Shown here one piece after another: positions 44,576 through 53,290 of a stretch of DNA of 64,000 bases. The stretch is taken from the NCBI RefSeq assembly GCF_052056915.1, contig NZ_CP195119.1:2790001-2854000 (forward strand), read 5' to 3'. Numbering within the stretch: position 1 is the first letter of the stretch; every line of letters starts with the position of its first letter. The DNA comes from MTP4 sp052056915 (GTDB taxonomy: Archaea > Halobacteriota > Methanosarcinia > Methanosarcinales > Methanosarcinaceae). Under the pieces are notes generated by a model. It had not been told where the DNA came from and ran no database searches. It was given only the letters and a program-made list of their open reading frames with translations. The translations under genes were made by a program, and so were the position numbers.

Positions 44576-45334
44576 AAGCATCAAGCGCATGATTATGTAA
44601 AACAGGAGGTCTCCGAAAACAACTGCGGCAACAAAACCTGCCGTAATTGAAAGCATAAACGGAAGACCCGGGGTCACCCAGACCTCGTTTCCAATCAAAC
44701 CTTTTTTCATGTATTCTTCAAGTTCGGGCTTCAGGTTTGCATCGAAGTTAAGCCCTGCCCTGGCAAAGCTCCTTTTCAATTCTCCGGCTTCATTCATCTC
44801 AAACTTCTCGAGCAGGCCGAGGTGCTCTTTATTCTTCAGGGAAGAAACTGCAGTCCTGTACCCTATGAACATGTAGAGGGGCTTTTTGAGCATCTCGGGG
44901 GAAAAGTGCAGGAGGTTGTAGCAGAACATCCCCAGGGGCACGATAATTGTGAGGAGCAGGGCGTTTCCGAGCACCGTGAACGTGAAGAGCCCGATGGGAG
45001 GAAGGCCGAGCAAGGGATAAAAATCGCCGCCCAGCCGGAAGACCGGGTAAGTGGGAAGAAGGATGGAAAGCACGATCAGCCCCTTTGCATCCGCGCCCCC
45101 GAAAGCCCCGAACTGAAAAAGGATGTAGACGATGACAAATACGATTACAGCGGAAATGAGAAGGGCTTTGAGATAGGGAACCCCGCCTGTAGCAAGTTCA
45201 TGGAGGACAAAGACCGAGCCCGAGGCTAGCATGTATTTCCAGACCTTATTTGAGACCCTTCTGGCCTTCAGGTCGGAGTAGCATGAGTAGAGCAAAAAGG
45301 GCATGCAAAAGAGGATTTTTAGTATTTCGATCAT
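44570..45334 (-). CDS. A24-family prepilin/preflagellin peptidase
   Basis: 254-residue membrane aspartyl protease that cleaves class III signal peptides of archaellins and pilins. About six hydrophobic segments. First catalytic Asp in YSDLKARRV (D21), second in the GxGD-type site GAFGGADAKGL (D82). Length and the extended soluble loop between late helices fit the archaeal FlaK/EppA-like group. No pilin gene beside it. Confidence 0.85.
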   Translation of the reverse strand: MIEILKILFCMPFLLYSCYSDLKARRVSNKVWKYMLASGSVFVLHELATGGVPYLKALLISAVIVFVIVYILFQFGAFGGADAKGLIVLSILLPTYPVFRLGGDFYPLLGLPPIGLFTFTVLGNALLLTIIVPLGMFCYNLLHFSPEMLKKPLYMFIGYRTAVSSLKNKEHLGLLEKFEMNEAGELKRSFARAGLNFDANLKPELEEYMKKGLIGNEVWVTPGLPFMLSITAGFVAAVVFGDLLFYIIMRLMLG

Positions 45335-45628
45335 GTAAACCCGAATGAAGCTTTTTTAGTATTTCAGACTGAAATGAAGCAATAAAGTAAAACATCATTA
45401 TAATGATATTGCCACTGTAATGATGTCAAAGAACGGTTATATAGCCTGCGGTCTGGCTGAGCCGGAAGGCCTGGAAAAAGAGATAACTCGCAAGAAATCC
45501 GGCTTCGCCATAAAAGAGCAGTATAACCGGTCAGGGAAAGCCCGAAACCGACAAACAGGCGATAAGCTTATACGTAAGAAGTTCTATTTTATGGTTGCTC
45601 AACCCTTAGGGGTTTCCTTATACACCAT

Positions 45629-45702
45629 GGGCTCGTGGTCTAGACGGTTATGACGTCGCCTTCACACGGCGGAGGTCCTGAGTTCGAATCTCAGCGGGCC
45701 CA
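45629..45702 (+). tRNA. tRNA-Val (CAC)
   Basis: Acceptor GGGCUCG/CGGGCCC, anticodon stem UCGCC/GGCGG, loop UUCACAC with anticodon CAC, T arm CTGAG TTCGAAT CTCAG, discriminator A. The 3' half, from the anticodon loop on, is repeated at 47090. Confidence 0.96.
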
Positions 45703-45712
45703 TCTGATTTTT
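45661..45712 (+). other. attL-like repeat within tRNA-Val
   Basis: 52-bp sequence from TTCACACGG to CATCTGATTTTT, shared with 47090-47141 with a single mismatch (G/A at position 15). It covers the anticodon loop to the 3' end of the tRNA and 10 bp beyond, the classic target of tyrosine integrases. Confidence 0.8.
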
Positions 45713-45801
45713 ATGTTTTTTCTGATTCTTTTGATTCTTCTGATTTTTAAGATGGCGTATTTTCTTCTATATCTTTTGTCAAATGCTGTAATGAATCAAT
45801 T

Positions 45802-46500
45802 TCAGGATTTCATTTCGGGTATTTTAGCCCCTTTCAGCAAAAGCCAAAACATAAATAACAATTCCCCCCAACCCGCAACCTGGCTAATTGCCGCATCGAA
45901 GTCGGGAAAAAGAAAAAGTGCAAAATAATCTATCAGATAGCTTAAACCTGCAACTATCAACAAGACGCCCAAAATTCCGGGAATGTGGTCCGACTTGAAA
46001 ACTAAATAACCAAGAAGCGCAAGATGAAGGCCAAAAAATAATAATCCGATAGCCCATCCATCACTAAACGCATTGAGAGATAGCATCACCTGAGCATGCA
46101 ACTGATCTGTTTCAAATACTGCCAGGTAGTCAGCACCACTTAAAAGTAGCAAAACAATAACAAGATTAAGCAGAGCCATTCCAAAAATAGCTGTATACAC
46201 CAGCCGGAACCATGCCATAAGCAACGAGAGACTCTTGTTTACTGGTTTGAGTAAAAAATAAAGTGCCCAGGCCACCACCACATCAAGAATAAGAATGATT
46301 AGATAGCTGCAAATACCGGTGCGGAATAGCAACTCATCAGCCATAACATTAGTTGCTGTTTCTGTGGCATCTCCCGGCACAATAAGACTCGGGCGGACAA
46401 AATATTCAGTGAAGATAGCGAATATAGTCATGATTAGAAGCCCGACCCCTGCGACTATTGCAGCTTTGCGCTGTGATATGTCGGCGCTACGGCTTTTCAT
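45802..46500 (-). CDS. DUF4386-type membrane protein
   Basis: 232 residues with six hydrophobic helices. Typical features are an N-terminal KAAIVAGVGLLIMTIFAIF, the loop with LFRTGICSYLIILILDVVVAW, FRLVYTAIFGMALL, and the final SQVAGWGELLFMFWLLLKG. This family is scattered in bacteria and archaea; no function known. Starts with ATG 46500 after GGGGGAAACTTAA. Lies in the tRNA-Val mini-island. Confidence 0.8.
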   Translation of the reverse strand: MKSRSADISQRKAAIVAGVGLLIMTIFAIFTEYFVRPSLIVPGDATETATNVMADELLFRTGICSYLIILILDVVVAWALYFLLKPVNKSLSLLMAWFRLVYTAIFGMALLNLVIVLLLLSGADYLAVFETDQLHAQVMLSLNAFSDGWAIGLLFFGLHLALLGYLVFKSDHIPGILGVLLIVAGLSYLIDYFALFLFPDFDAAISQVAGWGELLFMFWLLLKGAKIPEMKS

Positions 46501-46655
46501 TTAAGTTTCCCCCAATTTGATAGGTTTTGTTATTATTAGCGTCTATCAATGACCGATTTTACCATTCACGCCTCGATAAACTCAATAAGCCCAATAAGCT
46601 TTTTGAGGAAGATCAGACGCTCCGGAACTGGCCCGGGTTTACATTGCCTCAGGTT

Positions 46656-46982
46656 TTATTCTTTACCATATTCGCCAATTCCAAAAGTACCGGTACCCAG
46701 ATAAGTCTTCGATTCGGCATACCTGAAGGCTTCCAGGTCTTCTTTTTCGAATCTGGCACGCTCCTCAAGAGCTTCTATGCCTGGCCATTCCTCAACCCCG
46801 ATAAAATCCCACTCTTCATTGGACCAGCGGCAGTCAATCATCATAAGGAGTTTCATCCCGAGCTCGTCCATTTGCTCGCGGTCCTTACGCATGAACTCTT
46901 GCTTTTCCTCTTCAGAGAGGTTATAATACGCTTCCTTGATTTTGGCGAAATACACTCTGATGATAGGTTTTTTCTCAGCCAT
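46656..46982 (-). CDS. Small soluble protein of unknown function
   Basis: 108 residues, beginning MAEKKPIIRVYFAKIKEAYY and including a helix (NLSEEEKQEFMRKDREQM), a strand (GMKLLMMIDCRWSNEEWDFIG) and a second helix. The pattern suggests a dimeric alpha/beta-barrel (ferredoxin-like) fold, but no family is assigned. GGGTGGGGA lies about 10 nt before the ATG. Second gene of the mini-island. Confidence 0.65.
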   Translation of the reverse strand: MAEKKPIIRVYFAKIKEAYYNLSEEEKQEFMRKDREQMDELGMKLLMMIDCRWSNEEWDFIGVEEWPGIEALEERARFEKEDLEAFRYAESKTYLGTGTFGIGEYGKE

Positions 46983-47089
46983 GTTATCAGTTTCCCCACC
47001 CTAATTTAAGCAGTATAACTGCTCATATAAAAAATAGCACATAATATACATATAAGTTTACGAACCCGTTTTCGAAATCAAAAGACACA

Positions 47090-47141
47090 TTCACACGGCG
47101 GAGATCCTGAGTTCGAATCTCAGCGGGCCCATCTGATTTTT
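47090..47141 (+). other. attR-like partial copy of tRNA-Val
   Basis: Second copy of the 52-bp tRNA-Val 3' segment, without the 5' half of the tRNA, hence not a functional tRNA. Confidence 0.8.
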
Positions 47142-47375
47142 TAGTCTTTAATTTTCTTTTAGCTTTTTTCTTTTAATGCTTACCAGGGATTTGATGTCCG
47201 AATGCTAAGCTTCTTTTTTTGGTTTCAGTCTCTGGTTCACCTGTGATCGGCATTTAATTAATCGGGCTTGCTATTTACGGAACTTCTATATCTCAACCAT
47301 GTATACTCATATCTGTCGAATCAAAACTTGTGAATGCTGGATAATATCTCAAAAAGGTCTCAAAGAAGGGTTTCA

Positions 47376-48278
47376 ATGAATAAATATGCGAAAATACTGT
47401 TTACTCTGGGACTGCTTGTAGTGATCTCCATCGTGCTCTTTTACGGAGGGCTTGCTCTGCTCCTTTTTTCTTCGGACATGGCCTCGTATAATTCGGACGA
47501 TGTCTACCTCGGGCCTGTGGATTTTGTTGAGGTGCTTGAAAATGCGGAAAATGAGGGATATGAGGTTCGGACCCGGTGGATGGATGACTCTAACGGGTTC
47601 GAGCCCGGGAATGTGGAAGAAGTTGCCGGGAGGTTTGACACTGATTTTCTTGTATCCAGGGTTGAAATCCATTCGGATAAAAGAACGTATCTTGAAGTAA
47701 ACCGGTATCAGAACGTAACGAGCCTTGGTTTCATAAACCAGAGCCATGCCTCTTTTTCCAAACCCCTGGAACCTTCCGAGTTTCCCGACGAGCGCTGGAT
47801 GCTTGATATGATAGGGCTTATGTTAGGGCTGGATGAAGCCGCTTCGGAAGAATATCTGGAAGAACTGCGGAATGAAGCTAAGAACCAGACCGGTTTTTCG
47901 GTCCGGATCGAAGTAAACGAAACCCTTGACTTCCCGGCAGTCTATGCCTACCTGAATGAGGGCAGCACGGATTCCGTTTTCAATCCCGGCATGTGGAACG
48001 ATGAGGAATTCTTAAGAAACGGGGAAAGGCTTGGGTATGTCGCCTACCTTGTCCCCGAGGCTACCATCAGTACTAAAGAAAAGTTTAACGAATACAGCAT
48101 TGACATAAGCAGTGAAGGCTTTGCCCGGCTGGACATCAAAATGCACCGCTTCAGTGCCGGAAAGGAGATACCTGAAGAAGAGTACAGGGCTGTTTTCAGG
48201 GGGATGTTCGGAAACCTTGGGCTGTCGCCTGAGAAGGTGGATGAATTCGAATTTGAGTATTCCCCGAGTGTCTGGTGA
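47376..48278 (+). CDS. Membrane-anchored protein of unknown function
   Basis: 300 residues from ATG 47376 with GAAGGGTTT upstream; an in-frame ATG at 47334 lacks a site. One N-terminal helix (ILFTLGLLVVISIVLFYGGL, about 6-30), then an acidic extracytoplasmic domain of about 265 residues with several potential N-glycosylation sites (NVTS, NQTG, NETL). No family recognised. Confidence 0.75.
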   Translation: MNKYAKILFTLGLLVVISIVLFYGGLALLLFSSDMASYNSDDVYLGPVDFVEVLENAENEGYEVRTRWMDDSNGFEPGNVEEVAGRFDTDFLVSRVEIHSDKRTYLEVNRYQNVTSLGFINQSHASFSKPLEPSEFPDERWMLDMIGLMLGLDEAASEEYLEELRNEAKNQTGFSVRIEVNETLDFPAVYAYLNEGSTDSVFNPGMWNDEEFLRNGERLGYVAYLVPEATISTKEKFNEYSIDISSEGFARLDIKMHRFSAGKEIPEEEYRAVFRGMFGNLGLSPEKVDEFEFEYSPSVW

Positions 48279-48355
48279 ACCTTTAAGGCCGGACATGAGC
48301 TTGATTTTTCGGACGTTTCGGGCCATCTTTCCTCAAGCCTGAATCCGGGCCTGGT

Positions 48356-48511
48356 TCAAAGCAAGAAGTTGTAAAAAATCCATGCAAGGACTGCAATAAT
48401 CACAAGCGTAAAAGAGATGTATCCAAGCAGACGAATTATGAAATCGTATACGGTTATCTCACCCGTACCTTTGCGGTCGAAGTATTTTGCGACTTTTTTA
48501 TTTAATTTCAA
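48356..48511 (-). CDS. Small single-pass membrane protein
   Basis: 51 residues if started at TTG 48511: basic N-terminal part (LKLNKKVAKYFDRKGTGE) and one C-terminal helix (GYISFTLVIIAVLAWIFYNF). The same frame is open up to an AGGAGG at about 48540, but only an ATT codon follows that site, so the start is unclear. The layout (cytosolic basic part, C-terminal helix) recalls tail-anchored subunits such as Sec61-beta, without clear sequence match. Confidence 0.5.
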   Translation of the reverse strand: MKLNKKVAKYFDRKGTGEITVYDFIIRLLGYISFTLVIIAVLAWIFYNFLL

Positions 48512-48777
48512 TGCTGTTGGAGCCCCCGATTCAATTTTTCCTCCTATATTGGGAGTTTTTGCACTTAAAGATGTTTATGATACCTGAAGAAGAAAGACCC
48601 TTAAGGTTGATCCCAAATTTGTAATGTCTGCCGAAAAAGTTGTATTGAATGACCCGAGGCCAGCTCAACTCAACGAAAACACTTCTGCGTCAAAACTTCC
48701 TGAAAAAATCTGGTATTTTTTATACACTATAATATATATCGCTGGTACCACATTAAAATGAAGAAGCGCGGGATTCT

Positions 48778-49086
48778 TTAAAAGAAGAATTGAAACATCG
48801 ATTTAAAAATGAAATACAGATTATTAAGGCAGAGGAAAATTCCAGCTGAAGTAGGAATTGCCGTATATACTTTTCTTAGTAATGGTGAAGAAGTTTTGTA
48901 AAGATAGAAAAACACGGGCATTATTGACATCTTTACTAACAGGAACAAACCCGGGTTTGCCACTATCTCATACAAGATGGGATTTCTTTCGACATATCCA
49001 AATTTAATGGCAATTAATGTAGTTATGAAGTCGCCTATAACAAAAAACGTAACTACTGGCAGAGAATATGTGATAAATTTCTTCAT
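48778..49086 (-). CDS. DUF5658-like membrane protein
   Basis: 102 residues from ATG 49086 (MKKFITYSLPVV). Three hydrophobic helices; the segment GDFITTLIAIKFGYVERNPIL is the family signature (D..TT..I..G..E.NP). GTG starts upstream exist (49113). Function unknown. Confidence 0.7.
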   Translation of the reverse strand: MKKFITYSLPVVTFFVIGDFITTLIAIKFGYVERNPILYEIVANPGLFLLVKMSIMPVFFYLYKTSSPLLRKVYTAIPTSAGIFLCLNNLYFIFKSMFQFFF

Positions 49087-49113
49087 ATTTCTCAAAAAAT
49101 ACACACTTCTCAC

Positions 49114-49651
49114 ACTATATATCTATTTTTAAAAATATCAATATTGTTTTTTTATTTTTATAATGTTTTGGAGTTTTTGAGCTTCTTATTTGCCAGGTAT
49201 TAAAATAGGTTAGTAAGGGTTCGTAAGGGTCCGTAAAGGTCGGAAAGATAGATGGGGGATAAAGATGGAGGGCCTTAGAAGGTCGTTTTCGGCTTATTTA
49301 CTTCTTTTTCAGCTTATTTACTTCTTTTTCAGCTTATTTACTTCTTTTTCAGCTTATTTACTTCTTTTTCAGCTTATTTACTTCTTTTTCAGCTTATTTA
49401 CTTCTTTTTCAGCTTATTTACTTCTTTTTCGGCTTAGTTCTCTTCCCCTCTCCACTAAGTTTAAAAAAGAGAAACTTTTTCGGAATAAAACATTCTATAA
49501 AATGAAGTTAATTTGAAGTTGAAGTAAAATAGTGGGTTGCATGTGTCCGATATGTAACTTCAATAAAAGAAATTAAAAACTTAAAACGATTTAGGGATAA
49601 AACAGTGTTTTTTCAAAATAGTTCTTTATAGGCTTTTAACTTGGGGATTTA
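49114..49651. other. Gene-free interval with 20-bp repeat
   Basis: Between the DUF5658 gene and tRNA-Ser. Besides the 20-bp array at 49290-49432 nothing is recognised. Confidence 0.6.
49290..49432. repeat. 20-bp tandem repeat, seven copies
   Basis: Unit GCTTATTTACTTCTTTTTCA repeated seven times with almost no change, so probably recent. An open frame through it (49265-49516) reads a Phe/Leu/Ser-rich pattern and is not credible as a gene. Confidence 0.95.
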
Positions 49652-49735
49652 CGCCCAGGGCAGGATTTGAACCTGCGCTCTCCCAAAGAAGAAACGGTTT
49701 TCGAGACCGTCGCCCTACCGCTAGACTACCTGGGC
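49652..49735 (-). tRNA. tRNA-Ser (CGA)
   Basis: Type II tRNA, 84 nt. Acceptor GCCCAGG/CCUGGGC, anticodon arm GACGG UCUCGAAA ACCGU with anticodon CGA (decodes UCG), long variable arm (UCUUCUUUGGGAGA), T arm GCAGG UUCAAAU CCUGC, discriminator G as expected for archaeal tRNA-Ser. Confidence 0.96.
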
Positions 49736-49803
49736 AATTTGAAGCGAATTTAGTGAATATCCTTCCTCTCTTATATACTTTATTCTAAACCGGCCTCAGA
49801 CAC

Positions 49804-51210
49804 TTAAAAATCAAAAAGTGACCTCTGGCCTGCAGGCTTTTCTGCTTTTTCTTCCTTTTTTTCCTCATCCTTTTTTTCCTCATCCTTTTCTCCCCCATCC
49901 TCTTTTTCCGTTTCTCCGGGGTTAAGGTCGAAGAGGGATGCCTGCTTCGGGTCTTTGGATGTGTCCTTTTTTTCTTTTTTACCAGTCTTTCCTGATTCCT
50001 GGCTGTTTTTTTCGCTTCTTTTTTTCGACTCCGGCTTTTCTGTTTTCAGGTGTTCGGGAAGCTCGAGCCAGCCGTACTGCCCGCCTCCGCCGGGGTGGAT
50101 GATTACATCGCCGTTCCTGAAGGCCAGGATTGCGTTTACTATCTTCCTGTCTACAATAGCAAGGGCCTCAGGTTCCGCATAGATAAGGGCTTCAACTTCG
50201 TTTCCGAAGCTTTCTACCAGGGCACTCCAGGCTGTCTTTACGCCTTTGGTCTGGATGCTTGCGTGCCCCAGGGCCATCTGGATTATTTCTGCAAGAGGGA
50301 TCAGGTGGAGGTAAGGTGGGCGATGGTCAGGGTGCCTGGGCTCCTCGAGATCGGCCAGTTCGTTTACCCGGTCGAACACTCCCTTCTTTATCGTCCCTCT
50401 GCATTCGGGGCAGCGCCATGAATGGGCTTCCGCTTCGGGCAGCGAGTAGTGGGTGAAGCATTTGATGCAGGCGGACCGGTTGTATTTCCCCTCCTGGGGG
50501 AAAAGCCCTACGTTCAGGGTGGCTCCGTAGCCCTCTTCTCTGAGGATGGCTTTTTTCAGGCCGTTGAAGGTGATTTCCGGGACTTCAAACTGGGTAAATT
50601 CCCGGGCAAGTTTGTTGGTCCAGGGAGAATGGGCATCCGAGTTTGAGAGGAAGGTCAGCCTGTGCAGTTCGGAAATCCGGTCGGCATAGCTGCTGTCCGC
50701 GCTCAGGCCGAGTTCAAGGAAAGAAATGTAATCGGTCATGTCCCCGTAGCAGCTTTCAAGGCTGTCGTGGTAAGCGTAGAGGGCCGTCCAGGGAGTAAAG
50801 GCGTGGCAGGGGCCGATAAGGGCTCCCATTTTTTTTGCGATTTCGGCGATTTCCAGGCCTCCCAGTTTGACCGTTGGACGGCCGTCGACTGCCAGGTCTC
50901 CGAAGGGAGCCATTGCTTCCGCAAGCTCTTCAGCTTTTGAAATCGAAGGTAAAATAAGGAGGTGGTGGACTCGCCTGTTGTCCTCTATTTCGGTTGTTGG
51001 AACAAAATAAGTGTTTTCGATCCGGATTTCTTCGTTGGAAATAGCTGCTTTCTTTATCTCGTCCAGCCATTTCGGATGGATGCAGTCTCCGGTTCCGATC
51101 AGTTCCATTCCTTTTTTAGCGGCTTCCCGGGCGATGGTTGGAAGTTCCATCTTTTCGGAGCAGGCCATGGAGTATCTGGAATGGAGGTGGAGGTCTGCAT
51201 TGACTTTCAT
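49804..51210 (-). CDS. Endonuclease Q (PHP domain, PCNA-interacting)
   Basis: Cuts DNA 5' to deaminated bases (uracil, hypoxanthine) and abasic sites. 468 residues: PHP domain with NADLHLHSRYS at 4-14, ELIGTGDCIHP, GPCHAF, SNSDAHS supplying metal ligands; a zinc finger CIKCF..CPEC (about 248-272); a helix-hairpin-type end (EAEALAIVDRKIVNAILAFR); then a charged tail holding two PCNA-box-like motifs, QASLFDL at 423-429 and QRSLFDF at the very C terminus (462-468). Known EndoQ binds PCNA. Last gene of the L44e-S27e-aIF2alpha-nop10-PAC2 series. Confidence 0.9.
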   Translation of the reverse strand: MKVNADLHLHSRYSMACSEKMELPTIAREAAKKGMELIGTGDCIHPKWLDEIKKAAISNEEIRIENTYFVPTTEIEDNRRVHHLLILPSISKAEELAEAMAPFGDLAVDGRPTVKLGGLEIAEIAKKMGALIGPCHAFTPWTALYAYHDSLESCYGDMTDYISFLELGLSADSSYADRISELHRLTFLSNSDAHSPWTNKLAREFTQFEVPEITFNGLKKAILREEGYGATLNVGLFPQEGKYNRSACIKCFTHYSLPEAEAHSWRCPECRGTIKKGVFDRVNELADLEEPRHPDHRPPYLHLIPLAEIIQMALGHASIQTKGVKTAWSALVESFGNEVEALIYAEPEALAIVDRKIVNAILAFRNGDVIIHPGGGGQYGWLELPEHLKTEKPESKKRSEKNSQESGKTGKKEKKDTSKDPKQASLFDLNPGETEKEDGGEKDEEKKDEEKKEEKAEKPAGQRSLFDF

Positions 51211-51269
51211 TTCCGGACCTTTCCTGCAATTTTTTCAGGCTGATATGGCTTTATTAGCCTTATTTTTAC

Positions 51270-52040
51270 TTAGCCTATGTAACGCAGGTCTTCTTCCGGG
51301 GGCTTCACTTCCGGAAATTTCTGCTGTTCTTCTTTTTCCTTGAGTTTTTCGACGATAATCTCCATCTCTTCTGCCTTTTTCTCAAGGTTTTCCATGTTTA
51401 CCTCGATATTGAGGATTTTACAGAGTAACTTCAAAAGGGACTGGGCACTTTTCGGGTCCATCAGGTACCCTGAAGTCATACCCATGAAACAGGCAGCTTC
51501 AATATTCCGAAGCCGGCTAAAGGCAACCAGCAGGCCGGATGCTCCCACGATACCTCCGCTTGGTTCGGATTCTTTGAAATCCACTCCGTAGCCCTTGAGT
51601 TCTTCAATCAGCTCCGGGGTGCTAGTGACTCCGAGGATTGTTTCATCATAGGTCAGTTTGCCTGTCGGGTAGCCTCCAAGCGTGTAGATCCTGCCTACTC
51701 CGAGTTCTTCCGCAAGGTCCAGGTAGAGGGTACAGAGCTCATAATGGCCCTGAGAAGTCGTGCTCTGGTGGTCTCCTACAAGGAACAGGACATCGGTTTC
51801 GTTTGCCCTTCCGAGGTAAATTGAGTTGCTTACGGGGCGGACGGTCGAGTCATTGTTTACCAGCACCTGGGGTGGAAAATGTGGGGAGTAGACTTCCATG
51901 ACCTTTTCGGCTTTCAGTTCGTCTATCAGGTGTTCGGCTACTAGTTTGCCTACAAGCCCTACCCCCGGAAGCCCGACTACCATTAGAGGATTTTCAAGCT
52001 CAAATTCTTCTTTCAGGCGGATAAGTATACTTTTCTGCAT
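51270..52040 (-). CDS. PAC2-family proteasome assembly chaperone homologue
   Basis: 256 residues. PAC2 features: VVGLPGVGLVGKLVAEHLI, FLVGDHQSTTSQGHYEL, TLGGYPTGKL, GGIVGASGLLVAFS, ACFMGMTSGYL. The C-terminal 45 residues are a charged coiled coil (LEKKAEEMEIIVEKLKEKEE). Archaeal members (PbaA/PbaB) associate with PAN or help proteasome assembly. It starts 10 bp after the nop10 stop codon, as in many archaea. Confidence 0.9.
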   Translation of the reverse strand: MQKSILIRLKEEFELENPLMVVGLPGVGLVGKLVAEHLIDELKAEKVMEVYSPHFPPQVLVNNDSTVRPVSNSIYLGRANETDVLFLVGDHQSTTSQGHYELCTLYLDLAEELGVGRIYTLGGYPTGKLTYDETILGVTSTPELIEELKGYGVDFKESEPSGGIVGASGLLVAFSRLRNIEAACFMGMTSGYLMDPKSAQSLLKLLCKILNIEVNMENLEKKAEEMEIIVEKLKEKEEQQKFPEVKPPEEDLRYIG

Positions 52041-52049
52041 AACAATCCC

Positions 52050-52205
52050 TTATCCTCTCTTTGCCAGTCTACGGAACCTACCATATGGGTCCCGTGGAGA
52101 AAAGCGGGCCGGAAATGCGGGTACACTTCCTTCCCCGCAGACCGGACATTTTTCTTTTAATGTGTATTTGCCGCATTTTTTGCATTTGCGGATTTTTTGT
52201 CCCAA
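52050..52205 (-). CDS. nop10: H/ACA RNP protein Nop10
   Basis: 51 residues starting with TTG 52205: MGQKIRKCKKCGKYTLKEKC, then PVCGEGSVPAFPARFSPRDP and YGRFRRLAKRG. The zinc ribbon CKKC..CPVC and the RFSPRDPYGRFRR tail define the family. GGCGTGAT precedes the TTG. The start codon lies only 7 bp after the aIF2-alpha stop, so it is translated from the same mRNA. Holds Cbf5 in active form; Gar1 of the same particle is at 8998. Confidence 0.93.
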   Translation of the reverse strand: MGQKIRKCKKCGKYTLKEKCPVCGEGSVPAFPARFSPRDPYGRFRRLAKRG

Positions 52206-52211
52206 AAGGCA

Positions 52212-53018
52212 TCACGCCTTTGTGGATTCGATGTGCCGCTTGAAGGTCCCTGTTCCTCCGAGCCCGGAGATGGTATCGATGGCAGCCTGAGCGGACTTCC
52301 TGAGGATCGATTCCGCCTTCTTATAATCGGGGGCAATCACTTTGATCCTGTATCTCGGAGCTCCGGTATAGGTTACTTCGAGCCTGATGTCCTTTCCATC
52401 CACTTCACTGATGGAATCCGCAGCACGGAGAGCTTCTTTTATATGCTCTATGCCGTCCATCTCGTTGTTGGTCAGGTCAACATATCCTGCGATGTCAACG
52501 AAGGGCAGTTTGATGTTTTCCCCTGCGATTTTTACAAGGCTTTTCAGGTCCTTTTTGTTGATCTTAAGGTCCTTGAAAGCTTTTTCGCCTTCAATTGCGG
52601 CTTCCTCGAAGGCGGTGTACGCACTTCCAAACTCGCTAACAAGCTTTTCGTGCAGTTCCCGCAGGGTACGTTCATCGGTTTTTGTCTCTTCAGCCACGAA
52701 CTGGAGCCACTTGGCGGCTTTCTGCTCGTTCTTCCATTCCTGGATTTTGGCCCGCCGCTGGTGCTCGTTCACGTCTTTCAATGAAAGGTCAATATGTCCA
52801 CGGGTTGTGTCCACGTTCAGGACTTTGCAGACAATCTTCTGCCCTTCCCTTACGTAGTCCCTGACGTACTTGACCCAGCCTGCTTTGATTTCGGAGATGT
52901 GGATGAAACCTTCCTTACCTTCGAATTCTTCAAGCTCGACGTAAGCCCCGAAATCAGTTACATGCTTTACCGTACTGACGACGAACTCTCCGATTTCGGG
53001 CCAGTTATCGTTTCCCAT
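52212..53018 (-). CDS. Translation initiation factor aIF2 alpha
   Basis: 268 residues from ATG 53018 (MGNDNWPEIGEFVV); GTG codons two and three positions upstream are possible. N-terminal S1 domain (EGKEGFIHISEIKAGWVKYV, INLDSLKD-like DLSLKDVNEHQ), middle helical domain, C-terminal alpha/beta domain (YTGAPRYRIKVIAPDYKKAE). Stabilises initiator tRNA binding to the aIF2 gamma subunit. Operon order S27e-aIF2alpha-nop10 is conserved across archaea. Confidence 0.95.
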   Translation of the reverse strand: MGNDNWPEIGEFVVSTVKHVTDFGAYVELEEFEGKEGFIHISEIKAGWVKYVRDYVREGQKIVCKVLNVDTTRGHIDLSLKDVNEHQRRAKIQEWKNEQKAAKWLQFVAEETKTDERTLRELHEKLVSEFGSAYTAFEEAAIEGEKAFKDLKINKKDLKSLVKIAGENIKLPFVDIAGYVDLTNNEMDGIEHIKEALRAADSISEVDGKDIRLEVTYTGAPRYRIKVIAPDYKKAESILRKSAQAAIDTISGLGGTGTFKRHIESTKA

Positions 53019-53096
53019 TTGCACCACTTCTCCTGAGTTCTGCTTCTTTTCTTACACATATCCTGTGAAATGCTTTTTCAGATTTCGCTTTCGCGA

Positions 53097-53285
53097 TTAT
53101 TCAAGCACTTCCAGGATGTGGGTTGTAATTGTAGATTTTCCACCGGTCGGTTCGGCAAGGGTCCTTCCGCAGACCAGGCAAGTAATCTTGCGGCTTGCGC
53201 TGCCGAAGATGATCTGTTCGTTTTCGCAGTCGTTGCACTTTACGCGCAGGAACCTGCTCTTCGGTCTCTGAGTGTAGTCTGTCAT
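53097..53285 (-). CDS. rps27e: Ribosomal protein S27e
   Basis: 62 residues (MTDYTQRPKSRFLRVKCNDC, ENEQIIFGSASRKITCLVCG). Zinc ribbon with CNDC and CLVCG. The start is ATG 53285, after AAGGAG; the longer open frame overlaps rpl44e. Component of the small ribosomal subunit. Confidence 0.97.
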   Translation of the reverse strand: MTDYTQRPKSRFLRVKCNDCENEQIIFGSASRKITCLVCGRTLAEPTGGKSTITTHILEVLE

Positions 53286-53290
53286 TTTTA

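Larger units (their letters stand above)
45713..47089. mobile_element. 1.4-kb mini-island between att-like repeats
   Basis: Bounded by a tRNA-Val 3' half duplication on both sides. Carries two minus-strand genes (DUF4386 membrane protein and a small unknown protein) and no integrase, so it is a decayed or satellite element that used an integrase in trans. Confidence 0.65.

Noticed and set aside
45420..45653. 77-codon open frame overlapping tRNA-Val
   Set aside because: Runs into the tRNA gene and has no family resemblance; the tRNA promoter region explains the sequence.
48624..48761. 45-codon open frame starting MSAEKVVLNDPRP
   Set aside because: No ribosome site or recognised sequence; its 3' part is an AT-rich TATA-like tract. 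Could be a real small protein, but unsupported.
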